Source of the DNA: Bryobacteraceae bacterium
GTDB taxonomy: Bacteria; Acidobacteriota; Terriglobia; Bryobacterales; Bryobacteraceae
NCBI GenBank assembly: GCA_025928545.1
Contig: JAICJH010000033.1
Coordinates: 1-64,000 of the forward strand
Reading direction: 5' to 3'
DNA length: 64,000 nucleotides
Positions 18,463-27,004 of this stretch are shown here, one piece after another. The position numbers were made by a program, and so were the translations under genes. Numbering within the stretch: position 1 is the stretch's first letter; the number at the start of each line of letters is the position of its first letter. A model generated the notes under the pieces. It was given only the letters and a program-made list of their open reading frames with translations. It searched no databases and was not told the DNA's origin.

Positions 18463-20483
18463 GCCAAAACAAGCCGTTTGTTCCGCCGTCGGTTCAGATG
18501 AAGGAATTCACGCTCCGCGCCGTCCTGCTGGGGCTTGTGATGTGCGTCGTTCTTGGCGCGGCGAATGCCTATCTCGGCCTCAAGGCCGGCCAGACCATTG
18601 CCGCTACGTACCCCGCTGCCGTAATCGGCATGGCGGTATTGCGTCTCTTTAAGGACGCCACCATCCTCGAAGAAAACATCGCCCGAACCGCCGGGTCGAT
18701 CGGTGAATCCGTAGCTGCGGGAGCGGTTTTCACAATCCCCGCGTTTGTAATTTCCCATTCGTGGATGGATTTCTCACCCGGCGTCGCTTACTGGAAGTCC
18801 ACGGCTTTGATGATGATCGGCAGTATCCTTGGCGTTCTGTTTGTATCTCTGGTCCGCCGAGTCCTGGTTGAAGACCCCGACTTGCCATTTCCGGAATCGG
18901 TCGCCGCATCTCAGATTCACAAAGCCGGCCAGATGGGCGCGGAGGCGGCAAAGCACCTTTTTTACAACATGGCCACCGGCGCCATCGTCCTGCTTGCCAG
19001 CGCCTTCAATGTTTTCGCTCCCGATAAGGACTGGTTCTTCGCCATGGGCTCGCTGGGCACGAGTTCGCTGCGCCTCGGCCCGTTGGGAACTAACAACCGT
19101 CTGGCCACCGGCGGCGTCACAGTGTTTTCAGGACCCACCATCAGCCCTGCCTACATCGGGGTCGGCTATGTAATCGGGCCAACCCTCGCTTCTTTGAATT
19201 TTTCCGGAAGCGTGCTCGCCTGGGGCCTGATGATTCCGCTTCTCATCTACTTCCTCGGGCCGCAACTCCACGCCTTTCTGCCGCCCAACTCCACGGGCGA
19301 TGAGTCCTGGCTTGGTATCGCCAATGCCGTCTGGCGTTACATTGTGCGGCCTGTCGCCGTGGGCGGAATGTTGACCGGCGCGACTTATACCTTGTACAAG
19401 ATGCGCAAGTCGCTCGGCACCGGGCTCGCGCGCGCATTCAAAGAAATGAAAGCGGGCGCGGCTGCCGAAGCCACCACGGCTCGTACCGAACGCTATATGA
19501 GCTCTCGCGTCGTTCTGTTTGGAATCTTCGTCGTGTTTTCGCTGATGATCGTCCTCTATTCCTATCTGGCCAATGGACTGGTCGCAGGTGTCACAGCCGC
19601 GGTCGTGATGCTGATTGTCGGATTCTGCTTCGCAACGGTCTCGGGATATCTGGTCGGCGTAATCGGCTCCTCGAACAATCCGATTTCCGGACTGACGCTT
19701 TCCACCCTGATCATCGCGGCCCTGCTGATGGTCGCCCTCGGCGTGCGAGGGGCCAGCGGCGTCATCGCGGTTTTGGGCGTAGCTGCTGTCGTTTGCGTCT
19801 CCAGCGCCGTCGCCGGTGAATTGCTTCAGGATTTCAAAGTCGGCTACATCCTCGGCGGTACACCGCGCAGCATCCAGATTGTGGAGCTGATGGCCGTCGT
19901 GCTGGCGAGCGCAGTCATGTATTTCCCGTTGCTTGTCCTGCACCAGGGCAATATCAATGCGGGCGGCATTGGCTTTGGCGATCGCCATCTGGCTGCCCCC
20001 CAGGCTGGTCTCATGGCCTCGCTGGCACAGGGAATCGTCGGTGGGGATATGGCCTGGCCCTTAATCGTCGCCGGCATCCTCATGGGAATCTCGATGATCA
20101 TGATCGGGGTCAAGAGCCCGATGCTCGTGGCCATCGGCATGTATTTGCCGGTCGGGACGACATTCGCGATCTTCATCGGCGGAATCGTCCGCTGGATTAC
20201 CGACACCCTGGCAAAAAAACGCGGCATGAACGAAGCGCAGAAAACTCGCATCGAAAGTGTGGGTGTCCTCGCCGCATCCGGCATGATCGCGGGCGAAGCG
20301 CTCATGGGGCTTGTAACCGCCACCTTCAGTTTCTTCAACTGGCCGCTCCCGGTGGTTTTCAAGGATCCGTCCTACACCGTTGGCCTGGTAGTGATGGTAG
20401 TGCTCGGAGTGATCCTCGTCCAGGTGCCGCTGCGCAACGCCGGAAGGCCGGAAGATCCCGCCCCGCCCGCGGTAATTATGTAG
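18459..20483 (+). CDS. OPT-family oligopeptide transporter
   Basis: This 674-residue membrane protein has about 14-16 hydrophobic segments and belongs to the oligopeptide transporter superfamily, which imports small peptides or metal chelates with protons. The N-terminal FTLRAVLLGLVMCVVLGAANAYLGLKAG is the typical first segment of prokaryotic OPT proteins, and GSSNNPISGLTLSTL near residue 405 is the conserved central loop. It is translationally coupled to yqeY and runs eight bases into the convergent AGE-like gene. Confidence 0.94.
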   Translation: MSQNKPFVPPSVQMKEFTLRAVLLGLVMCVVLGAANAYLGLKAGQTIAATYPAAVIGMAVLRLFKDATILEENIARTAGSIGESVAAGAVFTIPAFVISHSWMDFSPGVAYWKSTALMMIGSILGVLFVSLVRRVLVEDPDLPFPESVAASQIHKAGQMGAEAAKHLFYNMATGAIVLLASAFNVFAPDKDWFFAMGSLGTSSLRLGPLGTNNRLATGGVTVFSGPTISPAYIGVGYVIGPTLASLNFSGSVLAWGLMIPLLIYFLGPQLHAFLPPNSTGDESWLGIANAVWRYIVRPVAVGGMLTGATYTLYKMRKSLGTGLARAFKEMKAGAAAEATTARTERYMSSRVVLFGIFVVFSLMIVLYSYLANGLVAGVTAAVVMLIVGFCFATVSGYLVGVIGSSNNPISGLTLSTLIIAALLMVALGVRGASGVIAVLGVAAVVCVSSAVAGELLQDFKVGYILGGTPRSIQIVELMAVVLASAVMYFPLLVLHQGNINAGGIGFGDRHLAAPQAGLMASLAQGIVGGDMAWPLIVAGILMGISMIMIGVKSPMLVAIGMYLPVGTTFAIFIGGIVRWITDTLAKKRGMNEAQKTRIESVGVLAASGMIAGEALMGLVTATFSFFNWPLPVVFKDPSYTVGLVVMVVLGVILVQVPLRNAGRPEDPAPPAVIM

Positions 20484-21369
20484 TGACCGCTGCCGCCACC
20501 ACGTGATAGAGCAGTCTCGGATTGGCCGCCTCCTCAACGGGCGTGCCGTCGGCATTGAGGCGGTTGTACCAACTCCATCCGTCGGCCCGGAAGAAGCGCT
20601 GGCGGACGATATCCCAGCTCAACGCTCCGCGCTTGACCGCTTCCGTCTGCACCCAAAGCAGCTTGGCTTTGTCCGTGGGCGTGTTGATCGCGAGCCCGTC
20701 GTCGAAACCGTGACTGACCGCGAACTCCTGGAGCCGCTCGGCCGCACTGATGTGCCCCAGTTCGAACAGAAGCGTGGACCACTCGAACTGATGACCGATC
20801 TCGATTCGCCGTTCCTCCGTGGGCGTCCAGTCGGCGTTCAGAAATTCGAAAACGAGTCCGGTCTCCCGATCCAGCAGGCGGGCGAAGAAGAGCTCCTCGA
20901 TTCGCCCGGCCTGCCTGCGCCAGTAATCGTCGCCCGTATTCCGGAAAGCCGCCAGCAGCGCTTCGAGCAAATGCATGTACGGATTGTGACTGCGGATGCC
21001 GGCCGGTTGCGGACCAAACCCCCCGACGCCCGCATCATCCAGATGCTGCTCAATCAGCCCATAGCGGCGTCGCAACAAATCCATCGCCATGGACTCGCCG
21101 GTCAGCCCGAAGTACCAGGCCATGAACAGCAGGTAAAAGCTGTGATCGTAGACCCTGAACTCGCCCTCAACTGGCGGCTGTGAGTGGAAGCTCTTTTCCG
21201 CCGCTCGCGCGAATTCAGCCCGGCTCGGAAATAACTGCGCAAGATGTGCCCAACAGTAGCCCAACCGCGCCTGCGTAACAGCGGGCAGGTTCGTATTACC
21301 CTCGGTCGCGTAGAGCCACTTCAGGCCAACATCTTCGAGCCATGCCTTTCCCGATATTGGCGCTGCCAC
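20476..21369 (-). CDS. AGE-family (N-acylglucosamine 2-epimerase-like) isomerase
   Basis: The 297-residue protein shows landmarks of the (alpha/alpha)6-barrel AGE family: VTQARLGYCWAHL near the N-terminus, RVYDHSFYLLF near residue 72, NPYMHLLEA near 130 and the catalytic-region EIGHQFEW near 191. Relatives interconvert sugars such as mannose/fructose or N-acetylglucosamine/N-acetylmannosamine. It is about 90 residues shorter than usual, mostly at the N-terminus, so the first barrel helices appear missing. The GTG start overlaps the stop of the DUF3500 gene by one base, which argues that the short form is real. Confidence 0.82.
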   Translation of the reverse strand: MAAPISGKAWLEDVGLKWLYATEGNTNLPAVTQARLGYCWAHLAQLFPSRAEFARAAEKSFHSQPPVEGEFRVYDHSFYLLFMAWYFGLTGESMAMDLLRRRYGLIEQHLDDAGVGGFGPQPAGIRSHNPYMHLLEALLAAFRNTGDDYWRRQAGRIEELFFARLLDRETGLVFEFLNADWTPTEERRIEIGHQFEWSTLLFELGHISAAERLQEFAVSHGFDDGLAINTPTDKAKLLWVQTEAVKRGALSWDIVRQRFFRADGWSWYNRLNADGTPVEEAANPRLLYHVVAAAVTT

Positions 21370-22409
21370 TACTTTGCGGCCGGATGGCTTGCCGCGTAGT
21401 GCTCCTTCAGAAGATCCCTGCCGAAATCGCCCGCGAGATCACGCCAAACCGAATGCACATGATTGCCGTTGCTCTGCGTTTTATCGAATTCGACAAGAAA
21501 ATCCGCGGTCTGCACACGATAGTAATTGGGCTGGTCGCGTTCCGTCCCCCCGGCCCACGCAAACCAGATGTTCGTGCCGGCTTTCTTGATCTGGGCCTCG
21601 CGCAGTGCAGCCACCTCTTCCGGCATATTCGAGCAATACTCTTCCAGCAGATCCTGTAGTTTGGTGCGCTGTGCAGGTGTCATGGCGGACGCCGAAAGCC
21701 CGTTCGGCTGGCCCTTCAGCGCGGCTTCTCGTGTATTGGTCGTCAGGATATCGCCCGGGGCCTTCGCATCGTAAATCGCCACCTTCCGCTCATCGGGAGT
21801 CAAAGAATTGACCACCGCCAGAGCCAGGTCTTCCTCATTGGCTAGCACGCGAAGACCCTTGCGCGGGCCATCCTTGACTTCCGCCGGATTGCTGCCGAAG
21901 AAACTCGGCGCGCCCTGCAGTTTCCCGTTCACAAGCGTGAAATTCTGACTGACATGATGCCCTTCGAAGCGATAGCCCCAGTCACCAGTTTCCGACGGCT
22001 CACCGAAAATGCTGACGTAGTAATTGTCGGGGTCCCGGCGCGGTGTGGGCTCCACGACGAGCAGAATCTCATCCAGGCTCATAATCGTCACGGCCTTAAT
22101 GAAACCGCGCTGGCTCAGCCCTGCGCCCAGCATCGCCATAGCCAATTGGCGCTGGTACGGTTTCATATCGTGGAGGGCCAGGCCCTTGCGCGGCACCGGC
22201 GTATAAAACCAGTTGGAGCGCTCCTCGTCCTCCATTTTGAAAGTGACGGCGGTCTTTTGCCACGGCTCCAGTGAATTGATGAAGTTCTTCGCGGCAATCG
22301 TCATGATGGACGCCGACTGCTGCTTCGCATACGCGCCCAGCAACAACGCCATAGTCGCGGCGACGATGATCATGCGAACCGTCAGGCTCGCGTTCTTCAG
22401 AAATTTCAT
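21369..22409 (-). CDS. exported DUF3500 protein
   Basis: This 346-residue protein has an N-terminal hydrophobic signal (MIIVAATMALLLGAYA). The body carries the hallmarks of DUF3500: WGYRFEGHHVSQNFT near residue 145 and the C-terminal NHVHSVWRDLAGDFG near 313, with several conserved histidines that could bind metal or a substrate. Its biochemical role is unknown. GAGGAG precedes the ATG. It is the first gene of a two-gene unit with the AGE-like isomerase. Confidence 0.88.
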   Translation of the reverse strand: MKFLKNASLTVRMIIVAATMALLLGAYAKQQSASIMTIAAKNFINSLEPWQKTAVTFKMEDEERSNWFYTPVPRKGLALHDMKPYQRQLAMAMLGAGLSQRGFIKAVTIMSLDEILLVVEPTPRRDPDNYYVSIFGEPSETGDWGYRFEGHHVSQNFTLVNGKLQGAPSFFGSNPAEVKDGPRKGLRVLANEEDLALAVVNSLTPDERKVAIYDAKAPGDILTTNTREAALKGQPNGLSASAMTPAQRTKLQDLLEEYCSNMPEEVAALREAQIKKAGTNIWFAWAGGTERDQPNYYRVQTADFLVEFDKTQSNGNHVHSVWRDLAGDFGRDLLKEHYAASHPAAK

Positions 22410-22486
22410 GCTTGTAACTCCTCGGTTGGGTGCTTTGGAAACGATATCACAACCGGGCCTGGTCAGCCTGCCCTTCGGAACAGCGC

Positions 22487-23716
22487 CTACCGGAAAGACA
22501 TCCCCGCAAAGCTAACCACGCTCTGCGCATCGATATTCCACTGCTGGTACCGGTCCACCGTTCCCCGCACATCCGGACGAACCTTCATGAACGTGTAAAA
22601 CGGCGATGAACCGCACCACTTGAGCTCGTCGCGATTCTCCCGCACCAGTTCCCAGAATCCGTGCGGGTCGCTCTGCGAAATCCGCTCCATCCGCTGGCGG
22701 TCCCGTGCCGCGACTTCCAGCATTTCATCGGCATCCGCCCTGGCCTCGAACTCGTCCCCGTAACGCACGCCCATATGGGCCATGTCGACGCCCAGCACCC
22801 AGCACAGACGACTCTCCTCACGCGCCGCGATCTCCCCAAGCGAACCCAGAAAACGCTTGACCGTGTCGTCCTCCTCCGGCATGCCGCCGCCGTAAATGCT
22901 GGGGAAATACGAACCGCAGAGGATCGGCAGAACCTTCACGTCCGCGCCGAAAAGCGATTGCAGAAACACCACCTGAAATTCAATCGAATGCTCCACCGCG
23001 TGGCAATAATCTTCCATGCCGATGGCGTCTGGGGCCGTCCGCATCAACTCATCCACAAGCGCGGTATCGGTCCTGGCTTCGCCGAACGGCGTCGCGTAAC
23101 ACTTGCGTGTCAGCCCAAAACGATCCGGCTCGCCGTAGTGTGAAGTCCCCAGGATGACAAATGTCTTATCCCGTAGTTCCGGACCCAGGTGGCCATACGC
23201 CGCGCGGTAAGACTCGAAACCGCCTTCCGGGCTGACATGCGGGGCCGCGATACCAATCAGCTTGCCCGCCTGCGCCCCCCGCCCTTCGGCCTCAGTCGGC
23301 CCCCGCTCCATCCAGTGATTCACGACAGCAGTGAGTTCCGGCTCATTGTCCGGATACCCGGAACCCGAATGAGCGGCCAGCCGAACCGGGGCTTCCGCAA
23401 ATTCCCGATGCCGGGCCTCCCGAAGCTCCGCGAAGCACTCGTCTTCCAGAAAACCGCTCCGTGAGAGAGCGGCTGCCATCTGATCCCCGATCTCACCCGC
23501 CCGCAGATCGCCCGACGCGCGATACAACATCTCGTGCAGTTCGCGTTCAGTCTTCTCGCCGTCGAAGAATGTCAGGCACTGGATCAGGTCGGGCGGAATA
23601 ATCAGAACCGTATCTGAGTAGTGCAGCGAATCGCGCAACAGCAAACCCGGCCGATCTTCCACCGGCGAGGGCATGATGTCGAGATCGCCCCGCAAACGGG
23701 GTAGCGTGGTTGGCAC
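22487..23716 (-). CDS. MEMO1-family protein (AmmeMemoRadiSam B type) with N-terminal extension
   Basis: Residues from about 135 to 409 form a MEMO/AMMECR-associated domain related to extradiol dioxygenases, with metal-ligand candidates in APHVSPEGG, LGTSHYGEPD and AVEHSIEFQ. Residues 1-110 are an extra winged-helix-like domain reminiscent of PqqD-type peptide-binding domains (ECLTFF-like helix and LSRSGFLED). In many bacteria this protein sits beside an AMMECR1 protein and a radical SAM enzyme, but neither is in this window. The start is a GTG; an ATG at 23674 is an alternative. It lies 28 bases after the M48 protease gene and may share its transcript. Confidence 0.88.
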   Translation of the reverse strand: MPTTLPRLRGDLDIMPSPVEDRPGLLLRDSLHYSDTVLIIPPDLIQCLTFFDGEKTERELHEMLYRASGDLRAGEIGDQMAAALSRSGFLEDECFAELREARHREFAEAPVRLAAHSGSGYPDNEPELTAVVNHWMERGPTEAEGRGAQAGKLIGIAAPHVSPEGGFESYRAAYGHLGPELRDKTFVILGTSHYGEPDRFGLTRKCYATPFGEARTDTALVDELMRTAPDAIGMEDYCHAVEHSIEFQVVFLQSLFGADVKVLPILCGSYFPSIYGGGMPEEDDTVKRFLGSLGEIAAREESRLCWVLGVDMAHMGVRYGDEFEARADADEMLEVAARDRQRMERISQSDPHGFWELVRENRDELKWCGSSPFYTFMKVRPDVRGTVDRYQQWNIDAQSVVSFAGMSFR

Positions 23717-23744
23717 GGGACCATCTTAGCCAACGCCGATACGT

Positions 23745-24794
23745 CTATTGGTCGTCGCGGCGTTTCAGCGTCGGGCGGTCCTGCGCGTCCGGTGCGGGCG
23801 CAGTTTCCTGTCCATTAGCGTCAATCGTGCCGTTCGGATTGCGGCGCAATGTCGGCTTACCCGGATCGGCTTTCGGATCGGTGGACGCCGGTTTTTTTCC
23901 GTGCATTCCCATGACGCGGGCCTTCACGTCGTTAAACTCACTGGTGCTGACGACGTATTCCGGCCGCTCCTTCAGGTACTTGTCGATATTGGTCTGCGCG
24001 TTCTTGATGCGGTCCGGTGTCGGCGGGTGAGATGAGAACACTTTTGACATGGAACCCGGCTTGCGCTTTTCCTGCGACTGCACCTTTTCGAAGAAATCGA
24101 CGAAAGAGTTCGGATCGTAGCCGGTCTTGTACATGTACTGCAGACCGAGCATGTCCGCCTCGGCCTCATCCGCGCGCGAGAAAGTCAGGAATCCCAGCGG
24201 AATCGCAAGCTGCGCGCCCTGCCGGATGGCATAACCCGTCCAGCCACCCAGGAAAATCATCATCGGGATGCTGGCGTAGTTGATGAGGTCGCCTTTAGTC
24301 TGCTGCTTCATGCCGTGGCGCGCAGCCACGTGAGCGATTTCGTGCGCCATCACGCCCGCCATCTCGGCTTCATTGTCGGCGGCAGTCAAAACCCCGGTGT
24401 TGACAAAGAAGAATCCGCCCGGCAGCGCAAAAGCGTTAATCTCTTCCGCGTCTATCACTTTGATCGTGAAAGGAACCTTCGCGTCCGAATTTCGCACCAA
24501 ATTCTGCCCGACGCGATTCACATACTCCGCGGTAATCGGATCGTCGACAATCTTCGCCTGGCGCTCCACTTCCTGAGCCATCTGCTTCCCGATGGCGATC
24601 TCTTTTTCGATCGAGTAGAAGTTAAGACCCTTGCCAACGTCGCGGTTTCCGATCTGGTCCGGATCTTTCTTCTTGTCCGCGGCCATCGCCGGCGAAACAA
24701 GGAAACTTGGCAACACAAGTGTCGCCACAGCCAAAACCGACGTCAGCCGCCGGTTGGCAACGCCGCTGGAATTGGACCCGAAAAACGCGTTCAT
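23745..24794 (-). CDS. exported M48-family zinc metalloprotease
   Basis: The 349-residue protein has a signal peptide (residues 1-38, ending SPAMA) and the M48 zinc site HEIAH near residue 150 with the third ligand in ADEAEADMLG near 209. It resembles periplasmic BepA/YfgC-type proteases that clear misfolded outer-membrane proteins. The tail from about residue 305 is proline- and charge-rich, probably disordered, and contains two short PTLRR/PTLKRR motifs. It is upstream of the MEMO gene. Confidence 0.93.
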   Translation of the reverse strand: MNAFFGSNSSGVANRRLTSVLAVATLVLPSFLVSPAMAADKKKDPDQIGNRDVGKGLNFYSIEKEIAIGKQMAQEVERQAKIVDDPITAEYVNRVGQNLVRNSDAKVPFTIKVIDAEEINAFALPGGFFFVNTGVLTAADNEAEMAGVMAHEIAHVAARHGMKQQTKGDLINYASIPMMIFLGGWTGYAIRQGAQLAIPLGFLTFSRADEAEADMLGLQYMYKTGYDPNSFVDFFEKVQSQEKRKPGSMSKVFSSHPPTPDRIKNAQTNIDKYLKERPEYVVSTSEFNDVKARVMGMHGKKPASTDPKADPGKPTLRRNPNGTIDANGQETAPAPDAQDRPTLKRRDDQ

Positions 24795-24919
24795 AAAAGG
24801 CGGTCTCCTGCTTTGTACATTAGTATACCGCGCATTTGGACAACGAAATGCGCATCTGTCTAAGTTACGTCACGGCTGTCATTCCGGTTTCACACCGAAA
24901 AAATCTCCGCCACCGCCAG

Positions 24920-25930
24920 TCAGACCCGAATACACACTTTCCCGAAATGAGCCCCGCTTTCCAGATACGCCATGGCCGCATGCACCTCATCGAACCCGAA
25001 AACACGATCCACCACCGGGTGCATCCCCGACGCAGCCAGCGCCCGGTTCATGTCTTCGAACATCCTCCGCGACCCCACGTAAATCCCCTGTATTCTCGCC
25101 TGTTTGAGGAAAATAAACCGCGGATCCACCTCCCCGCTCCCGCTCAGCACCCCAATCAGTGCGATATGTCCCCCGCGCCGGATCGCCTTCAGCGATACCG
25201 GCAACGTTCCGGCCCCGCCTACCTCCACAACGTGGTCCACCCCAGCCCCGCCCGTAAACTCGCGCGCGGCCTTGTCCCACTCCGGTGTGGTTCGATAGTT
25301 CACAACCGCATCGGCCCCCATCACCCGCAGCCGTTCCTCTTTCCCGTCGCGCCCCGAAGTCGTCGCGATCACCTTGGCGCCGGCCCGTTTGGCGAACTGA
25401 AGGGCGAAAATCGATACTCCGCCGCTCCCCTGCACCAGCACCGTTTGCCCTGGCAACAGCCCTCCGGATTCGAACAGAGCGTGCCAGGCCGTGACCGCGG
25501 CACAAGGCAGCGTGGCCGCCTCTTCAAAACTGAGATGCTCCGGAATCCGGACCAGTCCCTCCGCACTGAGGCATACCTGCTGGGCGAGCATTCCGTCAAT
25601 CGAGCCCCCCAGCGCCGTCGCCGCCGTGGCATCGTCCGGCGGTCCATCGAGCCAGCCCTGCATGAAGATCCCGGCCACCCGGTCCCCAGGCTTCACGCGC
25701 GTAACCCCGGGCCCCACCTCAACCACCTCGCCGGCGCCGTCCGACAGTGGAATCAGCGGCGGCTTCACCGCGCGCCCGTACCCCCCTTTGGAAACCACCA
25801 GATCGCGGTAGTTGAGCGAGCAGGCCCGCACCCGCACCACGGCCTCGCCCGCACCCGGCGTCGGATCCGGAACTTCAATCGATTCAAGATTCTCCGGTCC
25901 GAAGTTCTTACTAAAACGCCATGCTCTCAT
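24920..25930 (-). CDS. zinc-independent quinone oxidoreductase/alcohol dehydrogenase-like protein
   Basis: This 336-residue medium-chain dehydrogenase has the GroES-like N-terminal domain and the NADPH-binding GSGGVSIFALQFAKRAGAKV near residue 165. The structural-zinc cysteine cluster is absent, which points to the quinone oxidoreductase branch. VGGAGTLPVSL near 258 and GSRRMFEDM near 292 match the NAD(P)-dependent alcohol dehydrogenases common in Acidobacteriota. The substrate is unknown. It is divergent from ispH, 57 bases away. Confidence 0.9.
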   Translation of the reverse strand: MRAWRFSKNFGPENLESIEVPDPTPGAGEAVVRVRACSLNYRDLVVSKGGYGRAVKPPLIPLSDGAGEVVEVGPGVTRVKPGDRVAGIFMQGWLDGPPDDATAATALGGSIDGMLAQQVCLSAEGLVRIPEHLSFEEAATLPCAAVTAWHALFESGGLLPGQTVLVQGSGGVSIFALQFAKRAGAKVIATTSGRDGKEERLRVMGADAVVNYRTTPEWDKAAREFTGGAGVDHVVEVGGAGTLPVSLKAIRRGGHIALIGVLSGSGEVDPRFIFLKQARIQGIYVGSRRMFEDMNRALAASGMHPVVDRVFGFDEVHAAMAYLESGAHFGKVCIRV

Positions 25931-25987
25931 AGGGTTGTAATCCTGATCCTGCGTTTATTTCCCTGCCAATTTTCGATGATATACTGA

Positions 25988-27004
25988 GTGATTACCCCCA
26001 CTCCAGCCATGCCGTCATTAAAATCCATACGCCCCAATCTCACCGGCGAGAAGAAGATTTACCTCCTCAAGCCGCGTGGTTTCTGTGCCGGTGTAGTGCG
26101 TGCGATCGACGTCGTGAAAATTGCGCTCGATCTTTATGGCGCCCCCATCTACGTTCGCAAGGAAATCGTTCACAACAAGCACGTAGTCGACGAACTCCGC
26201 GACCTCGGCGCCATTTTCGTCGAAGAATTGTCCGAAGTTCCCCCGGGCGGCAGGGCCATTTTCAGTGCCCACGGCGTTTCTCCGGCGGTCCGGCAGGAAG
26301 GCAAAGAACGAAAACTCGAAATTATCGACGCTACTTGCCCGCTGGTCACCAAGGTCCATCTGGAAGCCGTCAAGTTCGCGCGCGAAGGCGACACCATCGT
26401 CCTGATCGGCCACAAGAATCACGATGAAGTCATCGGAACTCTGGGCGAGGCGCCGTCGAAAATGGTTCTGGTCGAGTCCGTGGAAGACGTCGATTCCCTG
26501 GATCTCCCCGATCCCTCCCGTGTTGCCTACCTGACCCAGACCACCCTCAGTCTCGACGAAACCACCGACATTGTCGCGCGCCTGAAGGAGCGATTCCCGT
26601 TGATTCGTGGCCCGAAATCTCAGGATATCTGCTACGCCACCGAAAACCGCCAGATGGCCGTCAAGGGTGTCGCGCAATTCTGCGATCTCCTTCTGGTCGT
26701 CGGCTCCGCCAATAGTTCGAACTCCAAGCGCCTGGTCGAAGTCGGCCAGAACTATGCCGTCAAGTCCTATCTTGTCAACGATTGGGAAGAAGTCAAATCC
26801 GAGTGGCTGGAAGGCGTCAATAACGTCGGCGTGACGGCTGGCGCCTCCGCTCCCGAACATCTGGTCGAAGCAATCGTGATGGAACTCAAAGCTCACGGCT
26901 TTGGCGAGATGGAAGAAGTGGAAATGGTGGAGGAAGACGTTCGTTTCTCTCTGCCTTCCGAACTGGGCAATTCAGGCGCGCAATTGCTCAGCATTACCCG
27001 ATGA
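25988..27004 (+). CDS. ispH: 4-hydroxy-3-methylbut-2-enyl diphosphate reductase
   Basis: This 338-residue iron-sulfur enzyme makes IPP and DMAPP in the last step of the MEP pathway. The three cluster cysteines are in PRGFCAGVVRA near residue 32, DATCPLVTKVH near 119 and QDICYATENRQ near 219. The GTG at 25988 is the furthest upstream start; an ATG at 26009 would remove seven residues, and a TATACT box at 25980-25985 would fit the later start better. It overlaps shc by four bases, linking isoprenoid supply directly to hopanoid synthesis. Confidence 0.96.
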   Translation: MITPTPAMPSLKSIRPNLTGEKKIYLLKPRGFCAGVVRAIDVVKIALDLYGAPIYVRKEIVHNKHVVDELRDLGAIFVEELSEVPPGGRAIFSAHGVSPAVRQEGKERKLEIIDATCPLVTKVHLEAVKFAREGDTIVLIGHKNHDEVIGTLGEAPSKMVLVESVEDVDSLDLPDPSRVAYLTQTTLSLDETTDIVARLKERFPLIRGPKSQDICYATENRQMAVKGVAQFCDLLLVVGSANSSNSKRLVEVGQNYAVKSYLVNDWEEVKSEWLEGVNNVGVTAGASAPEHLVEAIVMELKAHGFGEMEEVEMVEEDVRFSLPSELGNSGAQLLSITR

